Positions 44,122-54,347 of a DNA stretch of 64,000 bases are shown in pieces. The stretch comes from Pseudomonadales bacterium. Lineage in GTDB: Bacteria; Pseudomonadota; Gammaproteobacteria; Pseudomonadales; Azotimanducaceae. The stretch is from the NCBI GenBank assembly GCA_022827245.1, contig JAJDTI010000081.1, forward strand, positions 1 to 64,000. Reading direction: 5' to 3'. The position numbers were made by a program, and so were the translations under genes. The stretch's first letter is position 1. Every line of letters starts with the position of its first letter. The notes beneath the pieces are model-generated. The model saw only the letters and a program-made list of their open reading frames with translations. It searched no databases and had not been told where the DNA came from.

Positions 44122-44633
44122 CTACCCGTTCCGGCCTGCTCGAGTCCCGGAAAGCCGATCGCGGCGCCTGCGACGATGGTGCTGACGAGGGAGATGCCGA
44201 AGGCGATGAGGATGCCGAACGCCAGGGACGTGTTGAACGAGTGCTGGAAGATGAATCCCCACACGACGATCAGCCAGATCTGCAGCGGCACCATCACGAA
44301 CGCCTGGATTCCCGCCACCGGCGTCAGGAGCGCGGGGAGGATCGTCAGCAGGAAGTCGGTGCCGGCCAATGCCGCCAGCGTGGCCGGGAACCGCCCTGCC
44401 ATGCCCCGGAGGAACAGCGCGAGCCAGGTGACCGCGCCCACCGTCGCCAGCGGTATCACGGCCCAGCCGAGCGCCCATCCGGTGCCGACGTCGCCGACGG
44501 TCGTGTTGACGAAGGTCGACAGCGCGATGTCGGCGATGACCGCGCCGGCCACGAACCAGGTCCGCGCGGGTACGGATTCCGGGCCGATGCGCAGCAGGCA
44601 CAGGTTCCAGAAGAGCTTCAGGACGGAGGCCAT
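44118..44633 (-). CDS. Integral membrane protein (Yip1-like topology), unknown function
   Basis: A 171-aa protein with about five membrane helices (for example VAGAVIADIALSTFV, WAVIPLATVGAVTWLALFL, FLLTILPALLTPVAGIQAFV, IWLIVVWGFIFQ and GILIAFGISLVSTIVAGAAI). The helix spacing resembles the Yip1 family, but no firm signature is present, so it is left as unknown. Starts at 44633 (MASVLKLF) or 44642 (MPRMAS) are both possible; there is no good ribosome site. Its stop overlaps the TTG of mpl, so the two form an operon, which points to an envelope role. Confidence 0.75.
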   Translation of the reverse strand: MASVLKLFWNLCLLRIGPESVPARTWFVAGAVIADIALSTFVNTTVGDVGTGWALGWAVIPLATVGAVTWLALFLRGMAGRFPATLAALAGTDFLLTILPALLTPVAGIQAFVMVPLQIWLIVVWGFIFQHSFNTSLAFGILIAFGISLVSTIVAGAAIGFPGLEQAGTGS

Positions 44634-44759
44634 GCGGGGCATTGTCGCACAAGGACAGCCACCGAACGGGCGCCTCCGTGTTCCCCGGGAGGGGCAGGCG
44701 GGCCGCCGGCTCGTTCTACAATCGCGGTCCTGGTTACGCGACGGTGAAGGACGGTATCG

Positions 44760-46067
44760 ATGGCGCGCAGCGAGCAACGCAAGCAGCCGAGGAAGGCGCC
44801 GGCCAAGGAGCCGCGCCGGAACGCCTTCTACGCGCAGTCGGGGGGCGTGACCGCGGTCATCAACGCCACGGCGTGCGGCGTGATCGAGACCGCGCGCCGG
44901 CACGGGGACCGGATCGGCAAGGTCTTCGCCGGGCGCAACGGCATCCTCGGCGCGTTGCGCGAGGAACTCATCGACACCAGCGTCGAATCGGCCGGCGCCA
45001 TCGCGGGGCTGCGGTCGACGCCGAGCGGCGCGTTCGGCTCATGCCGCTACAAGCTCGCGTCGATCGACGAGAACGCGCGGGAGTACACGCGCCTCATCGA
45101 CGTGTTCCGGGCCCACGACATCGGCTACTTCTTCTACAACGGCGGCGGCGACTCCCAGGACACCGCCCACAAGGTGTCCCAGCTCGGGGCGCGGCTCGGA
45201 TACCCGGTCGTATGCATCGGCATCCCGAAGACCGTGGACAACGACCTGCCCCGGACGGACACCTGTCCCGGCTTCGGGTCGGTGGCGAAGTACGTCGCCG
45301 TGTCGGTGCGCGAAGCGGCGCTGGACGTGGCTTCCATGTGCGAGACCTCGACGAAGGTGTTCATCCTCGAGGTCATGGGGCGGCACGCGGGGTGGATCGC
45401 GGCGGCCGGCGGGCTGGCCCAGGAGAAGCCGGGGGACCCGCCCCACGTCATCCTCTTCCCGGAAGTCCCATTCGACGAGACGTCGTTCTTCGCCCGGGTC
45501 CGGGACACCGTCGACGGGGTCGGCTACTGCGTCATCGTCGCGTCCGAGGGGACCCGCTACCCCGACGGCACGTTCCTGGCCGAGTCCGGCGCCCGGGACG
45601 CGTTCGGGCACGCCCAGCTCGGGGGCGTGGCGCCGACGCTCGCGCGCATGGTGCGGGAGGCCCTGGGGTACAAGTACCACTGGGCCGTCGCGGACTACCT
45701 GCAGCGCTCCGCCCGCCACATCGCCTCCGCCACCGACGTGGAGCAGGCGTTCGCCGTCGGACGCGCCGCGGTGGAGCTGGCGCTGACGGGCCGCAACGCC
45801 GTGATGCCGACCATCGTGCGGGAAAGCGACGAGCCGTACCGCTGGCGCATCGGCGAGGCGTCGCTCCGCAGCGTGGCGAACGTCGAGCGGAAGCTGCCGA
45901 AGGCCTACATCTCGAAGTCGGGTTACGGCATCACCGCGGCGGGACGGCGCTACCTGCGGCCGCTGATCGCCGGAGAGGACTATCCGGCCTACCGGGACGG
46001 CCTGCCCGACTACGTGACGCTCCGCAACGAACTGGCCCCGAAGAAGCTGCCGCCCTTCGAGGCGTAG
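44760..46067 (+). CDS. pfp: 6-phosphofructokinase, pyrophosphate-dependent type
   Basis: A 435-aa phosphofructokinase. Two determinants point to PPi rather than ATP: an Asp in GGGDS (128-132) at the position where ATP enzymes have Gly, and Lys in PKTVDND (156-162) where ATP enzymes have PGTIDND. The fructose-6-phosphate site MGRHAGW (206-212) is present. PPi-type enzymes are reversible and can serve in glycolysis and gluconeogenesis. A TACAAT at 44717-44722 is a possible -10. The same organism encodes a PPi-driven pump at 51308, which suggests shared PPi use. It is convergent with the carboxyltransferase gene. Confidence 0.9.
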   Translation: MARSEQRKQPRKAPAKEPRRNAFYAQSGGVTAVINATACGVIETARRHGDRIGKVFAGRNGILGALREELIDTSVESAGAIAGLRSTPSGAFGSCRYKLASIDENAREYTRLIDVFRAHDIGYFFYNGGGDSQDTAHKVSQLGARLGYPVVCIGIPKTVDNDLPRTDTCPGFGSVAKYVAVSVREAALDVASMCETSTKVFILEVMGRHAGWIAAAGGLAQEKPGDPPHVILFPEVPFDETSFFARVRDTVDGVGYCVIVASEGTRYPDGTFLAESGARDAFGHAQLGGVAPTLARMVREALGYKYHWAVADYLQRSARHIASATDVEQAFAVGRAAVELALTGRNAVMPTIVRESDEPYRWRIGEASLRSVANVERKLPKAYISKSGYGITAAGRRYLRPLIAGEDYPAYRDGLPDYVTLRNELAPKKLPPFEA

Positions 46068-46089
46068 GCGCCCGGGGGCGGCCGCGCCG

Positions 46090-47640
46090 TCAGGGCATGT
46101 AGGGCGTCGGGCTCGGCCCGAGCTGCGTCTCGAGCACCGCCTGCGCCATCTCCACGAACTCGCACACCATCGGCCGCGTGTCGCGGGGATCGATGATCTC
46201 CTCGATGTTGAACGCTTCCGCCGTCCGGAAGGGCGACGCGAGCGCCTCGAGGCGATCCTCGATCTCCAGCCGTTTCGCCTCCGGGTCGTCGGACTCGGCG
46301 ATGACGCGCCGGTATGCCGCCGACACGCCGCCGGCGATGTGCATGGAACCCCAGTGCCCGGAGGGCCAGGCGACGCGCTTGAACATGCCGCTCGGACGGT
46401 CGTGGCACTGCCCCGCGACGCCGTAGAGCTGCCGCGTGACGATCGAGATCCAGGGCATGCGCGTGCGCAGCGTGGCGCAGAGCATCTTGGCGCCGGCGCG
46501 CACGATGCCCTGGCTCTGCTGCTCCGGTCCGACCATGAAGCCGGGTTCGTCGGCGAAGTACACCATCGGCAGGTGGAAGGTGTCGCAGAGCTGGAGGAAA
46601 CGGATCGTCTTGACCCCCGCCGCGACGTCCATGGACCCGCCGAGGCGCTTGGGATTGTTGATCATCACGCCGACGGGATAGCCGTTCATCCGGGCGAGGC
46701 CGAGGATGCGGGAGCGCCCGTAGTGCGGCGTGATCTCGAAGAAGGAGTCCCGGTCCAGGACCGCGTCGAGGATCTTCCGCGGGTTGTACATGCGCCGCTT
46801 CTCCCGGGGGACGATCGACAGGAGCGCGTCGTCGCGCCGGTTCGGGTCGTCGTCGGTTTCGGCGCGCGGCGCCATCTGCCAGACGTTGCTCGGCAGGTAA
46901 CCGAGGAAGCGCTTGATCATGTCGAAGGCCTCGGCCTCCGTGTCCGCGAGGTTGTCGACGACACCGCTCCCGAACACCTGGCTCCGTTCGTCGCCGAGGT
47001 CCTCCTTGCTGATGTCGATCCCGAGGGCGGCCTTGACCACCGGCGGGCCGCCCGGAAACAGTTGGCTGATGCCCTTCACCATCACGTTGAAGTGGGCGAG
47101 GCAGGCATCGACCGCGGGCAGCCCGGCGACGGACCCGAGTACGGCCGCGACCACCGGGACCTGGCAGAGCAGGTTCTCGACGCCGGGCGTGACCGGGTTC
47201 GTCGGGATGTAGGTCCGGCCGATCTGCTCGAAGGTCTTCACGCTCCCGCCCGTCGCGTCGAGCAGCCGGACGAACGGCAACCGCCAGTCGAGCGCCATGT
47301 TCTGCGCGTGTCCACCCTTGTTGCCGATCGAGGCGTCCGACGCGCCGCCGCGGACAGTGAAGTCGCCCGCGGTCAGCACGGAGGGGCGCCCGTCGAGCCT
47401 GGCGAGTCCGATGACCATGTTCGACGGACGCACGTCGACGAGATCGTTGCCGTCGTAGGTCGCGGCGCCGGCAAGCTCGCCGATCTCCTGGAAGGATCCC
47501 GCGTCGGCCAGCAGGTCGACCCGTTCGCGCACCGTCAGCTTGCCGCGCCGTCGCTGCTCCCGGATGCCGGCTTCGCCGCCCATTTGCGCCGCGAATCGCT
47601 TGCGCCGCTCGAGTTCCTCGATTTCCGGCTGCCAGACCAT
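46090..47640 (-). CDS. Acyl-CoA carboxylase carboxyltransferase subunit
   Basis: The 516-aa beta subunit of a biotin-dependent acyl-CoA carboxylase (propionyl-, methylcrotonyl- or a geranyl-type CoA carboxylase). Both halves of the carboxyltransferase fold are present: GGASDASIGNKGGHAQN, RSFEQIG-like KTFEQIGRTYIP, then GVMINNPKRLGGSMDVAAG, FCDTFHLPMVYFADEPGFMVG and GHWGSMHIAGG. ATG 47640 follows GGAGGATATCG. The partner subunit carrying biotin carboxylase and BCCP is not in the window next to it, so it must be encoded elsewhere. The substrate specificity is not readable from the motifs. Confidence 0.88.
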   Translation of the reverse strand: MVWQPEIEELERRKRFAAQMGGEAGIREQRRRGKLTVRERVDLLADAGSFQEIGELAGAATYDGNDLVDVRPSNMVIGLARLDGRPSVLTAGDFTVRGGASDASIGNKGGHAQNMALDWRLPFVRLLDATGGSVKTFEQIGRTYIPTNPVTPGVENLLCQVPVVAAVLGSVAGLPAVDACLAHFNVMVKGISQLFPGGPPVVKAALGIDISKEDLGDERSQVFGSGVVDNLADTEAEAFDMIKRFLGYLPSNVWQMAPRAETDDDPNRRDDALLSIVPREKRRMYNPRKILDAVLDRDSFFEITPHYGRSRILGLARMNGYPVGVMINNPKRLGGSMDVAAGVKTIRFLQLCDTFHLPMVYFADEPGFMVGPEQQSQGIVRAGAKMLCATLRTRMPWISIVTRQLYGVAGQCHDRPSGMFKRVAWPSGHWGSMHIAGGVSAAYRRVIAESDDPEAKRLEIEDRLEALASPFRTAEAFNIEEIIDPRDTRPMVCEFVEMAQAVLETQLGPSPTPYMP

Positions 47641-47797
47641 CGATATCCTCCGCCAGGTTTCGCAGGAGCGGTATGTTAGGGCACGCCGGGCGCCCCTTGC
47701 TGTCGGGGATTTCGGGTGCGTGCGGACAGGGGGCCGGCCGGCGGCCGTCTGGTAACCTTGCCGCCTGTCGGAGCTGGACCGGCCGGAGGAGAGCGCA

Positions 47798-49000
47798 GTG
47801 GTCGATCGGGTGATTTTCGGGACGCGCATGGCGGTGGCGACGTGCGCCGCCGCGCTCCTCCTGGCGCCGGCCGCGTCGGCGGACTTCGCGGAGGAGGCCC
47901 GCGACACCCGGCCGAAGTTCGACCTGCGCTATCGCCTCGAGACCGTGGACCAGGACGGCATCGAGGAGGACGCGCTGGCGTCGACCGCGAAGGCGCGGGT
48001 GTCCTGGATCATGGATGCCGCGGAGGGCTTCTCCGTGGGGCTCGAGGCCGACCACGTGTTCACGGTGGGATCCGACGACTATCACTCGCTGGAAAATGGC
48101 CGGACGGAGTTTCCGGTCGTGGCGGACCCGACCGGTACCGACCTGAACCAGGCTTTCGTGCGGTTCCGTCAGGGCGGTACCACGGTGACGGCGGGCCGGC
48201 AACGCATCCTGCACGGCGAGCAGCGGTTCGTGGGGGGCGTGGCCTGGCGCCAGAACGAACAGACCTTCGACGGCGTGCGGATGCAGGTCGCGGGCGACGG
48301 CGTGGGCATCGACTACAGCTACGTCGCCCGGGTGCGGCGCATCTTCGGGCCGGAGGACGGTCTGCAGCCCGCCGAGTGGGACAGCAACGCGCACTTCCTG
48401 CGCGCGACCTACGATCCCGCGGAAGGGCACTCGCTGGCGGCATTCGCCTACCTGCTCGACCTCGAGAACGACAACGGCCCGGCCAACTCCAACGCGAGCT
48501 ACGGCCTCAACTACGTGGGGGCCTACGGCCCCGCGACCCTGTCGGCGCGCGTCGCGCTACAGCGGGAGTGGGGAGACAACCCCCTCACCTATGACGCGCC
48601 GTATTACTTCCTCGAGGCGAAGTGGCCCATCGAGCGGGTGACGATCGCGGCGGGCCACGAAGTGCTCGGCAGCGACGGCGGGACCGCGCCCGTCCGGATG
48701 CCGGTCGCGACGCTGCACAAGTTCCAGGGCTGGACGGACAAGTTCCTGTCCACGCCACCGGCCGGCGTCAAGGACACCTACCTGACGTTCTCGGGCAACG
48801 TGGGCTCGGTCGCGCTGACCGCCGCCATCCACGAATTCGTCGCCGCCAAGGGCGACATGAACTACGGCCGCGAGGCCGGCGTGTCCGCCGTCTGGCCGAT
48901 GGGTCCGTTCAGCCTGCAGTTCAAGTACGCGCGCTACCACGCGCGCGAACTGGCCACCGACACGAACAAGGCCTGGTTCGTCGTCAGTTACTCGTTCTGA
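47798..49000 (+). CDS. Alginate-export-like outer-membrane porin
   Basis: A 400-aa barrel protein with a signal peptide (RMAVATCAAALLLAPAASA) and GTG 47798 behind GGAGGA (47784-47790). The early part LRYRLETVDQDG, AGRQRILHGEQRFVGGVAWRQNEQTFDGVR and the final strand KAWFVVSYSF follow the alginate-export family (PF13372, AlgE-like) pattern. Members are often generic anion or polysaccharide channels, not only alginate exporters, and no alginate genes are seen here. It is the last GC-rich gene before a lower-GC insert. The cell location is certain, the cargo is not. Confidence 0.82.
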   Translation: MVDRVIFGTRMAVATCAAALLLAPAASADFAEEARDTRPKFDLRYRLETVDQDGIEEDALASTAKARVSWIMDAAEGFSVGLEADHVFTVGSDDYHSLENGRTEFPVVADPTGTDLNQAFVRFRQGGTTVTAGRQRILHGEQRFVGGVAWRQNEQTFDGVRMQVAGDGVGIDYSYVARVRRIFGPEDGLQPAEWDSNAHFLRATYDPAEGHSLAAFAYLLDLENDNGPANSNASYGLNYVGAYGPATLSARVALQREWGDNPLTYDAPYYFLEAKWPIERVTIAAGHEVLGSDGGTAPVRMPVATLHKFQGWTDKFLSTPPAGVKDTYLTFSGNVGSVALTAAIHEFVAAKGDMNYGREAGVSAVWPMGPFSLQFKYARYHARELATDTNKAWFVVSYSF

Positions 49001-49325
49001 CTTGCGGGCGCGCCGCCGCCTTGACGCGGCGAGGCCGCCGCGGCGAACCCGGGGCGCCGCGTTTTCCACCGCCCGCCCCCCGGCGCGCTGGTGTCTTGGG
49101 GAACCGCGCCCGTGGACGGCCCGTGGAAAACGCTCCCTGCTCAGGGTGATTTGTCGGTTGGAAGAAGTGAGGCTACGAGGTTGGCGTCCTCTGCAACCGA
49201 ATCGACTTCTATTGGGGCACCACATCCGCCAAGCCGTGCCTAGAGAGCATCGCCATCAGTATTGACGCGTACCTTAAGCCTCGCATTCGACGCTTCACAG
49301 GTCGAACGCCACTGTCAGCGAAGGG
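49001..49325. other. Gene-free stretch at the left border of a lower-GC insert
   Basis: The first part (49001-49133) has normal high GC and contains an 11-bp perfect inverted repeat, GCGTTTTCCAC at 49059-49069 and GTGGAAAACGC at 49123-49133. From about 49134 the composition drops to near 50-55% GC. The +1 frame from 49170 to 49330 reads a short open stretch with no recognised family and no start codon, so I do not call it a gene. Confidence 0.55.
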
Positions 49326-50294
49326 TCAGAATGGAGGATCTTCGTCTTCCGCGTCAGCCTCGACGTTTCGCGCTTCCGAAAGCCTTCCCGTTGCCTTCAA
49401 CATTAGCCGGATTAGCGAGAGAAGCCGTATGAACAGATAGTCCTTTTCTCCGTTGTCTCCCACGGGCTCTTGGCCGACCTCCGAATGCCTGATTCGCAGC
49501 TCGTTGCCGAGTGTCGTCATCGCCTTAAACTCTTCCGTGATCGCTGAGTGTAGAACCTTGGCGTCAACGGCGATTGCTTTATCGATCAGGATGCTGGCTC
49601 CTGCTTTCTTGTCCCCTGGAGCTTCGATCGACTTGAGGCGCTCAAAGGCATCCCAGAGCTTCTCTAACGCGTCTTGTCTTGCTTCCGGCTCTGGTAGCAG
49701 AAACCGTTTGATGGCGGTGTCGAGAAGCTCGTCAAGTTCTTGGTTTCCTGTACAGAACTCCGTCCGGTTGAGTTGATCAGCCATCGGCACGGGCACTGTT
49801 CTCTCCGCGACGCCCGTAGCTGTCAGCTGATACGCGAGGCCACTTCGGGAGAAGACGCGATTGACGTCTTCGACGAACTTCCGCAACCCTTCTTTTCTGT
49901 CAAGATCCAGATGGTGATGCCTGAAAAACTCGTGCCAACGACCTTGGCTTGGCTGTGCGACATGTCGTGCCACGAATTCGATGAGGTCCAGTATCGCAGG
50001 CGTGCTCGGTAGATTTCCGGTTGATCGCATAACGTAGGAGAACGCGTCCCATGCCTCGGCGTCCGCCATGGCCAGCTCTCCGATCTCTGCTCGAACGACG
50101 TTCCACAAAGCGTGTCGGTCCGTGCCTTCGATTGCATTCCCGTCTGGACAATGTGACGGGAAGCCATACGCCAAGGAGCCGTCATTGACCCTGGTTTCGA
50201 CCAGCGACAGGATGGCCTGCCATACGACTCCGTTGATGGCTGTCTCCACGGTCGGCTTCGGCCCGAGTTCGCGATCCGAGAAATAGGTCGTCAT
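49326..50294 (-). CDS. Hypothetical protein, possible Abi/HEPN-like defence protein
   Basis: A 322-aa protein, mostly helical, of lower-GC composition (31 of 60 bases G/C in the line from 49501, versus 46 of 60 in the hppA line from 52021). No domain is recognised with certainty. The C-terminal half (EALEKLWDAFERLKSIE, then NELRIRHSEVGQEPVGDNG and DYLFIRLLSLIRLMLKA) looks like the C-terminal part of proteins found in abortive-infection loci; a HEPN-type Rx4-6H motif is not perfect here (R-I-R-H). No signal peptide is seen. ATG 50294 is the clear first Met. The odd composition and isolation suggest horizontal acquisition. Confidence 0.5.
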   Translation of the reverse strand: MTTYFSDRELGPKPTVETAINGVVWQAILSLVETRVNDGSLAYGFPSHCPDGNAIEGTDRHALWNVVRAEIGELAMADAEAWDAFSYVMRSTGNLPSTPAILDLIEFVARHVAQPSQGRWHEFFRHHHLDLDRKEGLRKFVEDVNRVFSRSGLAYQLTATGVAERTVPVPMADQLNRTEFCTGNQELDELLDTAIKRFLLPEPEARQDALEKLWDAFERLKSIEAPGDKKAGASILIDKAIAVDAKVLHSAITEEFKAMTTLGNELRIRHSEVGQEPVGDNGEKDYLFIRLLSLIRLMLKATGRLSEARNVEADAEDEDPPF

Positions 50295-50363
50295 GACCGC
50301 TTTCTTCCTCGCCCCAGCAGCGGCGGAGCTAAGACGTTCATATTAAGCCGCAGGATACTGCAG

Positions 50364-50504
50364 TCAGGAAGTGCTCGGGCAGCGCCACAGCTTCGCGCCG
50401 ACCGCGGCCAACTCGGCAGCCAAAGCAGCGCTGGTATGCTCACGCCGGATCGAGTACAAAGCGGCGAGTCCTTCAGACAACGGCTGTCGTGAAGGGAAGA
50501 TCAC
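50364..50504 (-). CDS. Possible small ORF, 46 aa, coupled to the Sel1 gene
   Basis: A GTG (50504) overlaps the TGA stop of the Sel1-repeat gene in a GTGA arrangement and opens a 46-aa frame, [20 protein letters not shown] and so on to PSTS, ending at TGA 50366-50364. Its residue composition is protein-like and the frame has no earlier stop. It could be a small gene or a C-terminal remnant of a longer one. No family is recognised. Confidence 0.25.
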   Translation of the reverse strand: MIFPSRQPLSEGLAALYSIRREHTSAALAAELAAVGAKLWRCPSTS

Positions 50505-51274
50505 GGTCCGCAGGATTGGTAGTCGGAGTCCATGCACGCGCGCGCCAGTTTGGTTGCCCGAAGGATCTCCTCGCGCGTCATGGGTGCTTCAATCAACTCC
50601 CAGATTGCTGGCATCGACCAACCTCCATTGGCGCTGGCGACATTGAACCACATGTGCGCTAGTACACGATCCGTTACGACCTCCTCGTGCAGATACGTCA
50701 TTGCAAGCGAGAACTGGGCGTAGTCGTTGCCTTCTTCTGCTGCCAGACGATACCAACGCATAGCTTCGGCGATGTCCTTCAGAACACCCTTCCCTTCGGA
50801 GTATGCGTTTCCCAGAAGAGTCTGCGCTAGGACGTAGCCTTGCTCGGCGGCGAGGCGACGCCACCGGGCAGCCTCCCTCTGGTCTGCGGGAACGCCGCGT
50901 CCGAGAGAGTATGCGGTTGCGAGGACGTTCTGCGCTTCCGCGTGGCCCTGCTCGGCGGCCCGGCGGACCCACCGCACGCCCTCCGAATCGTCTTGGGGTA
51001 CTCCTTTCCCGGCGAAGTGATGACGCCCCAGTCGAAGCTGCGCATCGGCGTCACCCCGCTCAGCGTTCATACGAGTCGCATGCGCACCTTCTGCGTCGGC
51101 GCGTTGGATCTCGAGCGCCGCCCGGACTTCGTCCAACGGGGCTATGCGTTGCTTGGCAGTCTGGAGGGTCGCGTCGGGATTGTCTTGCGCCCATGGCGGG
51201 GGTCCAGCAACTGCCGCAACGAACAACGCGAGTGCCGGTAATCGTAGCCTCGATGCACTGGCAACCGGCTTCAC
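50501..51274 (-). CDS. Sel1-repeat (TPR-like) secreted protein
   Basis: A 257-aa protein with a signal peptide ([20 protein letters not shown]) and about four Sel1-like repeats of 36 residues from residue 74: [56 protein letters not shown] and [18 protein letters not shown]. Such helical repeats bind partner proteins in the periplasm or at the cell surface. The line from 50761 has 32 of 60 G/C, below its neighbours, so it belongs to the same insert as the gene at 49326. It is 33 bases upstream of the hppA stop in the same orientation; no coupling is evident. Confidence 0.85.
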   Translation of the reverse strand: MKPVASASRLRLPALALFVAAVAGPPPWAQDNPDATLQTAKQRIAPLDEVRAALEIQRADAEGAHATRMNAERGDADAQLRLGRHHFAGKGVPQDDSEGVRWVRRAAEQGHAEAQNVLATAYSLGRGVPADQREAARWRRLAAEQGYVLAQTLLGNAYSEGKGVLKDIAEAMRWYRLAAEEGNDYAQFSLAMTYLHEEVVTDRVLAHMWFNVASANGGWSMPAIWELIEAPMTREEILRATKLARACMDSDYQSCGP

Positions 51275-51307
51275 TGGGATTCTCCAGGTGTGGGTTGGCG
51301 CTCGCCC

Positions 51308-53341
<2,034 letters not shown>

Positions 53342-53521
53342 CGATTACCCCGAAACGTGCTGATGGGACCTCTCCGAGGTCCGTTGGGGCGCCTGGGCGC
53401 CCGGGACAATGGCTTGCGGGCACCCCTGACCGGGCACGCCTGACGCGGAGCCGAGGGCGCGAGGCGCGCCACGATCCGCGATGGGGCGGCAATGATACCG
53501 GACGGTCGGCCGAAAGGTCAG
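53342..53521 (-). promoter_or_regulatory. Promoter and structured leader of hppA
   Basis: Minus-strand CTGACC (53521-53516), 18 bases, TATCAT (53497-53492), then a leader of about 140 bases. Two 7-bp hairpins lie in it: GGACCTC / GAGGTCC (53366-53382) and GGGCGCC / GGCGCCC (53387-53402). No known riboswitch core is recognised. There is no U tract, so a simple terminator is unlikely. Confidence 0.35.
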
Positions 53522-54306
53522 GCGGGCCGTCCGATGCCGAACGGGGCGCCCCAGCCGAGCCCGTCGAGGGTGGTGGTCTTCGGCCGGTACTCGCAGCCGA
53601 TCCAGCCGTCGTAGCCGAGCCGGTCGCAGAGGTCGAACAGGAACGGCAGGTTCACTTCGCCGTGCTGGGGCTCGTGACGGCCGGGGACGCTCGAGAACTG
53701 GATGTGCCCGATGAGGTCGAGGTGGTCGGTGAGCCCGCGCGCGAGGTTCCCCTCCATGATCTGCCGATGGTAGAAGTCGAACTGCAGGCGGACGTTGGGA
53801 CGGCCCGCCGCTTCGATGCAGCGCCGCGCGTGGTCCGTCGTCATGAGCAGGTAGCCGGGCGTGTCCTCGTCGTTCAGCGGCTCGAGCAGGATGCGGATGC
53901 CGTGCGGCGCGGCGCGGTCCGCCGCGAAGCGCACGTTCTCGACGAACGTGGCCTCGGCGCGCTCGCGTTCGTCCGCGGCGACCACGCCGGCCATCACGTG
54001 GATCATCGGCGCCCCGAGTTCCCGGGCGTACCCAAGGGCCTGGGCGAAGTCCTCGCGGAAGTCCCCGGTCCGGTCCGGCAGCGCCCCGCGTCCGCGCTCG
54101 CCCGCCGCGGCGTCCCCGAGGGGCGTGTTGAGGAGCACCATCGCGATTCCCGCGTCGTCCAGCCAGCGCCGCACCTCGCCCGCCGGCCACGCGTAGGGGA
54201 ACAGGAACTCGACCGCCGGAAACCCCGCGTCACGGGCGGCGCGAAACCGCTCCTGGACGGGGAGCTCCGGGAACATCGTGGAGACGTTGGCGGCGAAGCG
54301 GGGCAC
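53518..54306 (-). CDS. Hydroxypyruvate isomerase-like TIM-barrel protein
   Basis: A 262-aa xylose-isomerase-like TIM barrel of the Hyi branch (hydroxypyruvate to tartronate semialdehyde). From GTG 54306 it begins MPRFAANVSTMFPELPVQER, which is the normal Hyi start, and contains GFPAVEFLFPYAW, the metal-ligand blocks ILLEPLNDEDTPGYLL, LQFDFYHRQIMEGNL and IGHIQFSSVPGRHEP, and WIGCEYRPKTTT. No glyoxylate carboligase or tartronate semialdehyde reductase gene is near, so the pathway is uncertain and another sugar isomerase or epimerase role is possible. The gene is 41 bases after the DUF2333 stop. Confidence 0.85.
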   Translation of the reverse strand: MPRFAANVSTMFPELPVQERFRAARDAGFPAVEFLFPYAWPAGEVRRWLDDAGIAMVLLNTPLGDAAAGERGRGALPDRTGDFREDFAQALGYARELGAPMIHVMAGVVAADERERAEATFVENVRFAADRAAPHGIRILLEPLNDEDTPGYLLMTTDHARRCIEAAGRPNVRLQFDFYHRQIMEGNLARGLTDHLDLIGHIQFSSVPGRHEPQHGEVNLPFLFDLCDRLGYDGWIGCEYRPKTTTLDGLGWGAPFGIGRPA

Positions 54307-54347
54307 GGAGTCGACCAGGACCGGATGCGAGAGCGGCGACCGCCCCT

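Noticed and set aside
46090-47640. Interpretation of the carboxyltransferase as accA/accD of acetyl-CoA carboxylase
   Set aside because: It is a single 516-aa chain with both halves in the acyl-CoA carboxylase beta layout, not the separate AccA and AccD pattern, and lacks the AccD zinc ribbon.
49170-49330. Short protein-like frame in the gap before the lower-GC gene at 49326
   Set aside because: No start codon, no family signal, and its second half simply runs antisense into the real gene.
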